A stretch of 8,003 nt of DNA from CAZRGV01 sp964599655 (GTDB lineage Bacteria > Planctomycetota > Planctomycetia > Isosphaerales > Isosphaeraceae): NCBI GenBank assembly GCA_964599655.1, contig CAZRGV010000216.1, forward strand, positions 1-8,003. Direction: 5' to 3'. The notes under the pieces were generated by a model. The model was not told the DNA's origin. It searched no databases and saw only the letters and a program-made list of their open reading frames with translations. A program made the position numbers and the translations under genes. Positions 5,896 through 8,003 of the stretch are shown here, piece by piece (position 1 is the stretch's first letter; every line of letters starts with the position of its first letter).

Positions 5896-5934
5896 CGATC
5901 GACCGCGAGCGACTCGCCGCCTCGCGGTCGATCG
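5896..5934 (+). terminator. Perfect 14-bp hairpin after the lipoprotein gene
   Basis: CGATCGACCGCGAG (5896-5909) and CTCGCGGTCGATCG (5921-5934) pair perfectly around an 11-nt loop, 36 bases after the stop codon. No T-run follows. Position and strength fit the 3' end of the module transcript in a convergent intergenic region. Confidence 0.6.
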
Positions 5935-5982
5935 ATCGGACGCTCCGGAACCGCCACCCCGCCGCGACGATCCCAGCGAGAA

Positions 5983-6007
5983 CTGGGGTGGGTCGTGGCG
6001 ACCCCAG
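5983..6007 (-). terminator. Second hairpin in the convergent intergenic region
   Basis: Two alternative stems share this site: CTGGGGT (5983-5989) with ACCCCAG (6001-6007), or GGGTCG (5990-5995) with CGACCC (5999-6004). It lies about 70 bases beyond the stop of the minus-strand gene at 6077-7243 and could end that transcript. A run of nine C (6023-6031) lies between it and that gene. Confidence 0.4.
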
Positions 6008-6076
6008 CCCAGGGAACGAGATCCCCCCCCCAAACAAATCAAACAATCTCTCATAGTTTCAGAATCTTACGCTAAC

Positions 6077-7243
6077 TTACTCGAATGACGGTGACGGTTC
6101 AATTGAGTCCGCCGGCTCGGGAGCGATCCTCTTCAGGGCCTCGATCTCCTTGAGGTATCGATCGGCACGTGCGATGTCGGCCGCCGTGATGTCATGGCCG
6201 AAGTGCTTCCGCACGACTTGTTTGAGATGCGCCTGGGTCGTCTCGAGATAACGCGCCTTCGTCGCGTGCAGCGGCCGGAGGCGGAACTTCCAGTACGCAG
6301 ACTCCGCCCGCTCGAGCAGCCACCCAACGAGCTTCGTCCAGTTGATGTCGCTTGGCGCGACGCCGTCGGCGAATCGATCGATCTTCGTGATATCGTTGAG
6401 CCCCTTGGCAAACGTGGACATCACCGTAACCCCGTCCAGTTCGTCCGTCGTGAACAGAGCGTTGATGGACTTGCGGATCTTCGCCAATTCCTTGAGCTTT
6501 TGCCTGGGGGTTCGATCCTCGGACCGAAGGCAATCCTCGGCCTCGGCGAAGTGGCGACGGACCGTCGCGTAATCCTTTCTGGTCTTGAGAAGGGATTCCC
6601 CGAGATGCTCGAGCGTCCGGGCGTGGGCCAGGACCTCCAGCGCGATGGGCGGGATCCGCAGAACATCGCGCTCGGTCTTCCGACGGATCTCGATCAGGGC
6701 TTCGCGGAAGTCGGCGTATTTGCTCGCCAGCGCGTCCTCGAAGCGACGAAACGCCCGAGCCTCGGCCTGGATGTCGTCCAACTTGAGGTAGAGCGGCAGC
6801 AAACTCGCCGAGGCAACGAGGGGAATCTCCGTCATCTCCTCGAGCCCGACGTCCATCTGGGATGCGATCACCGTGCTCATGACCTTGATGATCGCCTCAT
6901 TGTCCGAGACCGGGATCGCGCTGGGCAGCATCTCTCGGAGTCGCGTCGCTCGGGGCTGACGGATGATCTTCGACGCCGTACTCAGCGGATCGGATGTGAC
7001 AAGCTCGGTGGGCTTCAGTGCGCCCGCGCCCAGAAGGGCGGGCAGCACGGGATTGGACTCCGGCGCGGGCATCGCGCCGACCGTGATCAGCGTCCCGTGC
7101 AAGACGGCCGCGTCCAGCCCGACGCAAAAGTCCAGGAACTCGATGATATCGAAGTCGCGACGGAGCGACTCGAAGTCGGGGAAGCAATGCGCGGCGTTCA
7201 CCAAGGCATCGCCGGTACTCGCTTCGATCTGGAGTTCGGGCAT
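6077..7243 (-). CDS. Orphan 388-residue protein of unknown function
   Basis: 388 residues from ATG 7241-7243, with an excellent Shine-Dalgarno (AGGAGG, five-base spacing) on the minus strand; stop TAA at 6077-6079. I recognise no family. It has no signal peptide or clear membrane span and is probably cytoplasmic. The N-terminal third is mixed (F-D-I-I-E-F-L-D-F-C-V-G-L-D-A-A-V-L-H-G at about 31-50, then proline/alanine-rich). Residues about 150-388 look almost wholly helical, rich in E, K, R, A and L, with coiled-coil-like stretches at about 155-260 (A-R-A-F-R-R-F-E-D-A-L; E-I-R-R-K-T-E-R-D-V-L; K-L-K-E-L-A-K-I-R-K-S-I). Residues 324-349 are encoded by a 76-nt stretch found again twice in the upstream repeat array. 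The tail E-P-S-P-S-F-E is acidic and proline-rich. A candidate promoter with an inverted repeat lies at 7343-7371. No enzyme motif is visible. Placement beside a repeat array hints at an accessory or mobile context, which is inference only. Confidence 0.85.
   Translation of the reverse strand: MPELQIEASTGDALVNAAHCFPDFESLRRDFDIIEFLDFCVGLDAAVLHGTLITVGAMPAPESNPVLPALLGAGALKPTELVTSDPLSTASKIIRQPRATRLREMLPSAIPVSDNEAIIKVMSTVIASQMDVGLEEMTEIPLVASASLLPLYLKLDDIQAEARAFRRFEDALASKYADFREALIEIRRKTERDVLRIPPIALEVLAHARTLEHLGESLLKTRKDYATVRRHFAEAEDCLRSEDRTPRQKLKELAKIRKSINALFTTDELDGVTVMSTFAKGLNDITKIDRFADGVAPSDINWTKLVGWLLERAESAYWKFRLRPLHATKARYLETTQAHLKQVVRKHFGHDITAADIARADRYLKEIEALKRIAPEPADSIEPSPSFE
6198..6273 (-). 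repeat. Genic copy of the 76-nt fragment shared with the repeat array
   Basis: This stretch codes residues 324-349 (H-A-T-K-A-R-Y-L-E-T-T at 326-336, then Q-A-H-L-K-Q-V-V-R-K-H-F-G). It matches 7624-7699 and 7839-7914 in the same orientation with four mismatches, all by direct base-by-base reading: one silent (Gln337 CAG/CAA), two that turn Tyr332 (TAT) into Asp (GAT) plus a silent change in the neighbouring Arg codon, and one turning Leu325 into Gln. Confidence 0.9.
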
Positions 7244-7342
7244 CAGGCCCTCCTACAGCTTGATCGACGGGTGGCCTGGGCAAAGTCCTCATCCATACCC
7301 CGAAACGTCCCCCCTGGCTCGCGGCCAGAGGCGGACACCAGA

Positions 7343-7371
7343 ATTATGCTCATGTCCCACGAGCATTACAA
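7343..7371 (-). promoter_or_regulatory. Candidate promoter with operator-like inverted repeat for the orphan gene
   Basis: On the minus strand TTGTAA (complement of 7366-7371) and CATAAT (complement of 7343-7348) are exactly 17 bp apart, matching the sigma-70 consensus at four and five of six positions. Within this span ATGCTC (7346-7351) and GAGCAT (7361-7366) form a 6-bp inverted repeat with a 9-bp centre, placed where a repressor would block RNA polymerase. The implied start is about 95 bases before ATG 7243. It lies between the gene and the repeat array, so the gene could be expressed without the array. Confidence 0.5.
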
Positions 7372-7530
7372 GCGTCGAACCGACAACCTGCCGGGACACG
7401 CCGGGTCCCACGGCTGACTGGTCCACCAGCGCTCGTCCGTCGTCGGGTGGCACGGGTGGCTGGTCCACCAGTGCTTGTCCGTCGCCATCGGGTGGCACTG
7501 GTGGCTGGTCCACCAGGGCTTGTCCGTCAT

Positions 7531-7745
7531 CGGGTGCCATGGGTGGCTGGTCCACCAGTGCCACCCAACCTTCGTGATCCTTTTGCCCGGAGCACTGGTG
7601 GACAAGCCACCAGTGCCACCCAACCGAAGTGCTTCCGCACGACTTGTTTGAGATGCGCTTGGGTCGTCTCGAGATCGCGCGCCTTCGTCGCGTGCTGCGT
7701 CGGGTGCCACGGGTGGCTGGTCCACCAGGGCTCGTCCGTCGCCAT
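7531..7745. repeat. 215-bp higher-order repeat, copy 1
   Basis: Composed of a partial hairpin unit; a 55-bp segment framed by the 19-nt direct repeats 7552-7570 and 7607-7625; a perfect 10-bp hairpin GCACTGGTGG/CCACCAGTGC with loop ACAAG (7592-7616); the 76-nt gene fragment (7624-7699); and a complete 45-nt hairpin unit (7701-7745). I see no difference from copy 2. Confidence 0.9.
7624..7699 (-). repeat. Captured fragment of the orphan gene, array copy 1
   Basis: Matches 6198-6273 at 72 of 76 positions, same orientation as the gene. No neighbouring gene sequence accompanies it on either side: the left flank is the CCACCCAACC segment and the right flank resumes the hairpin unit. It has no start codon or ribosome binding site of its own. 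Confidence 0.9.
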
Positions 7746-7960
7746 CGGGTGCCATGGGTGGCTGGTCCACCAGTGCCACCCAACCTTCGTGATCCTTTTG
7801 CCCGGAGCACTGGTGGACAAGCCACCAGTGCCACCCAACCGAAGTGCTTCCGCACGACTTGTTTGAGATGCGCTTGGGTCGTCTCGAGATCGCGCGCCTT
7901 CGTCGCGTGCTGCGTCGGGTGCCACGGGTGGCTGGTCCACCAGGGCTCGTCCGTCGCCAT
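7746..7960. repeat. 215-bp higher-order repeat, copy 2
   Basis: Directly abuts copy 1 and reads the same at every base I compared, including the 10-bp hairpin (7807-7831) and the 76-nt fragment (7839-7914). Complete identity implies a recent duplication or active homogenisation, or else an assembly artefact. Confidence 0.9.
7839..7914 (-). repeat. Captured fragment of the orphan gene, array copy 2
   Basis: Identical to the fragment at 7624-7699 and exactly 215 bases further along. Because 215 is 3 x 71 + 2, a continuous reading frame through the array reads the two fragments in different frames, so they are not successive protein repeats. Confidence 0.9.
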
Positions 7961-8003
7961 CGGGTGGCACTGGTGGCTGGTCCACCAGGGCTTGTCCGTC
8001 ATC

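Larger units (their letters stand above)
7402..8003. repeat. Tandem array of 42-45-nt hairpin repeats, continuing past the window edge
   Basis: The core unit begins CGGGTGSCAC, contains GGTGG-CTGGT-CCACC (a 5-bp stem with 5-nt loop, extended to 7 bp in some units) and ends near GTCCGTC with or without GCCAT. Units begin at 7402 (42 nt, degenerate), 7444 (45), 7489 (42), 7531 (leads into the long unit), 7701 (45), 7746 (long unit), 7916 (45) and 7961 (cut by the edge). The unit at 7961 resembles the one at 7489, which directly precedes a long unit, so more copies probably lie beyond the window. No gene is supported here: all frames stay open because the repeat lacks stops, not because of coding selection. 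Confidence 0.9.

Noticed and set aside
6018..6050. GAGAT/ATCTC hairpin around the run of nine C as terminator of the orphan gene
   Set aside because: Only five base pairs with a loop over 20 nt; the hairpin at 5983-6007 is the better candidate.
6194..7417. 407-codon open frame on the plus strand opposite the orphan gene
   Set aside because: The minus frame has a strong ribosome binding site, a promoter candidate and balanced amino-acid composition; the plus frame lacks these and runs into the repeat array.
6198..7914. Diversity-generating retroelement (gene 3' repeat as variable region, array copies as template)
   Set aside because: No reverse transcriptase is visible, and on the coding strand only two of the four differences fall at adenines of the putative template while many adenines are unchanged.
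7289..8002. Tryptophan- and proline-rich repeat protein on the minus strand of the array
   Set aside because: Open frames arise because the repeat lacks stops in several frames; the 215-bp unit shifts frame at each copy, and no start signal is evident.
7402..8003. CRISPR array
   Set aside because: Units abut one another without unique spacers of constant size, and no cas gene is present.
7402..8003. Integron attC sites or cassette array
   Set aside because: ACCCAAC matches an R-Y-Y-Y-A-A-C core, but there is no paired GTTRRRY on the same strand with attC spacing and no cassette genes or integrase.

Overview
The window reads as a GC-rich planctomycete chromosome, most like the Isosphaera/Gemmata side of the phylum. 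That placement is inference from protein families: two DUF1559 proteins with prepilin-type N-termini and C-terminal H-X9-DG motifs, a PEP-CTERM protein with a DUF4465 domain, a small transthyretin-like lipoprotein directly after a DUF1559 gene, and abundant palindromic intergenic DNA. No rRNA, tRNA, CRISPR array, transposase or phage gene was seen.

Layout. Bases 3-131 hold the N-terminal part of an EVE-domain protein that loses family similarity right after its W-E-G-V-R segment and then stops. A (+) operon follows: DUF1559 protein (254-1096) and PEP-CTERM/DUF4465 protein (1115-1951), with structured leader DNA before it and a 13-bp hairpin after it. Two (-) genes come next: a VOC-superfamily protein (2141-2623) and a small membrane-anchored protein of unknown function (3123-3650). 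Between them lie nested inverted repeats and a 37-base run of N. A second (+) module follows: DUF1559 (4166-5266) and lipoprotein (5371-5859), preceded by a candidate promoter and an operator-like palindrome. Both modules look like exported, surface-associated products (pseudopilin-like proteins paired with anchored or sorted partners).

The right end is the most unusual part. A (-) gene at 6077-7243 encodes a 388-residue, apparently soluble protein of no family I recognise. It has a strong Shine-Dalgarno site and a good candidate promoter with an inverted repeat in its spacer. Upstream of it, from 7402 to the window edge, is a tandem repeat array built from 42-45-nt hairpin units. Inside the array a 215-bp unit occurs twice in tandem with no difference seen by eye. 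Each 215-bp copy carries a 76-nt fragment matching codons of residues 324-349 of the 388-residue protein at 72 of 76 positions. The array is not plausibly coding, because 215 is not a multiple of three and the fragment falls in shifting frames. Whether it is a captured gene piece, a dispersed repeat that entered the gene, or a source of RNA acting on the gene cannot be settled from this window.
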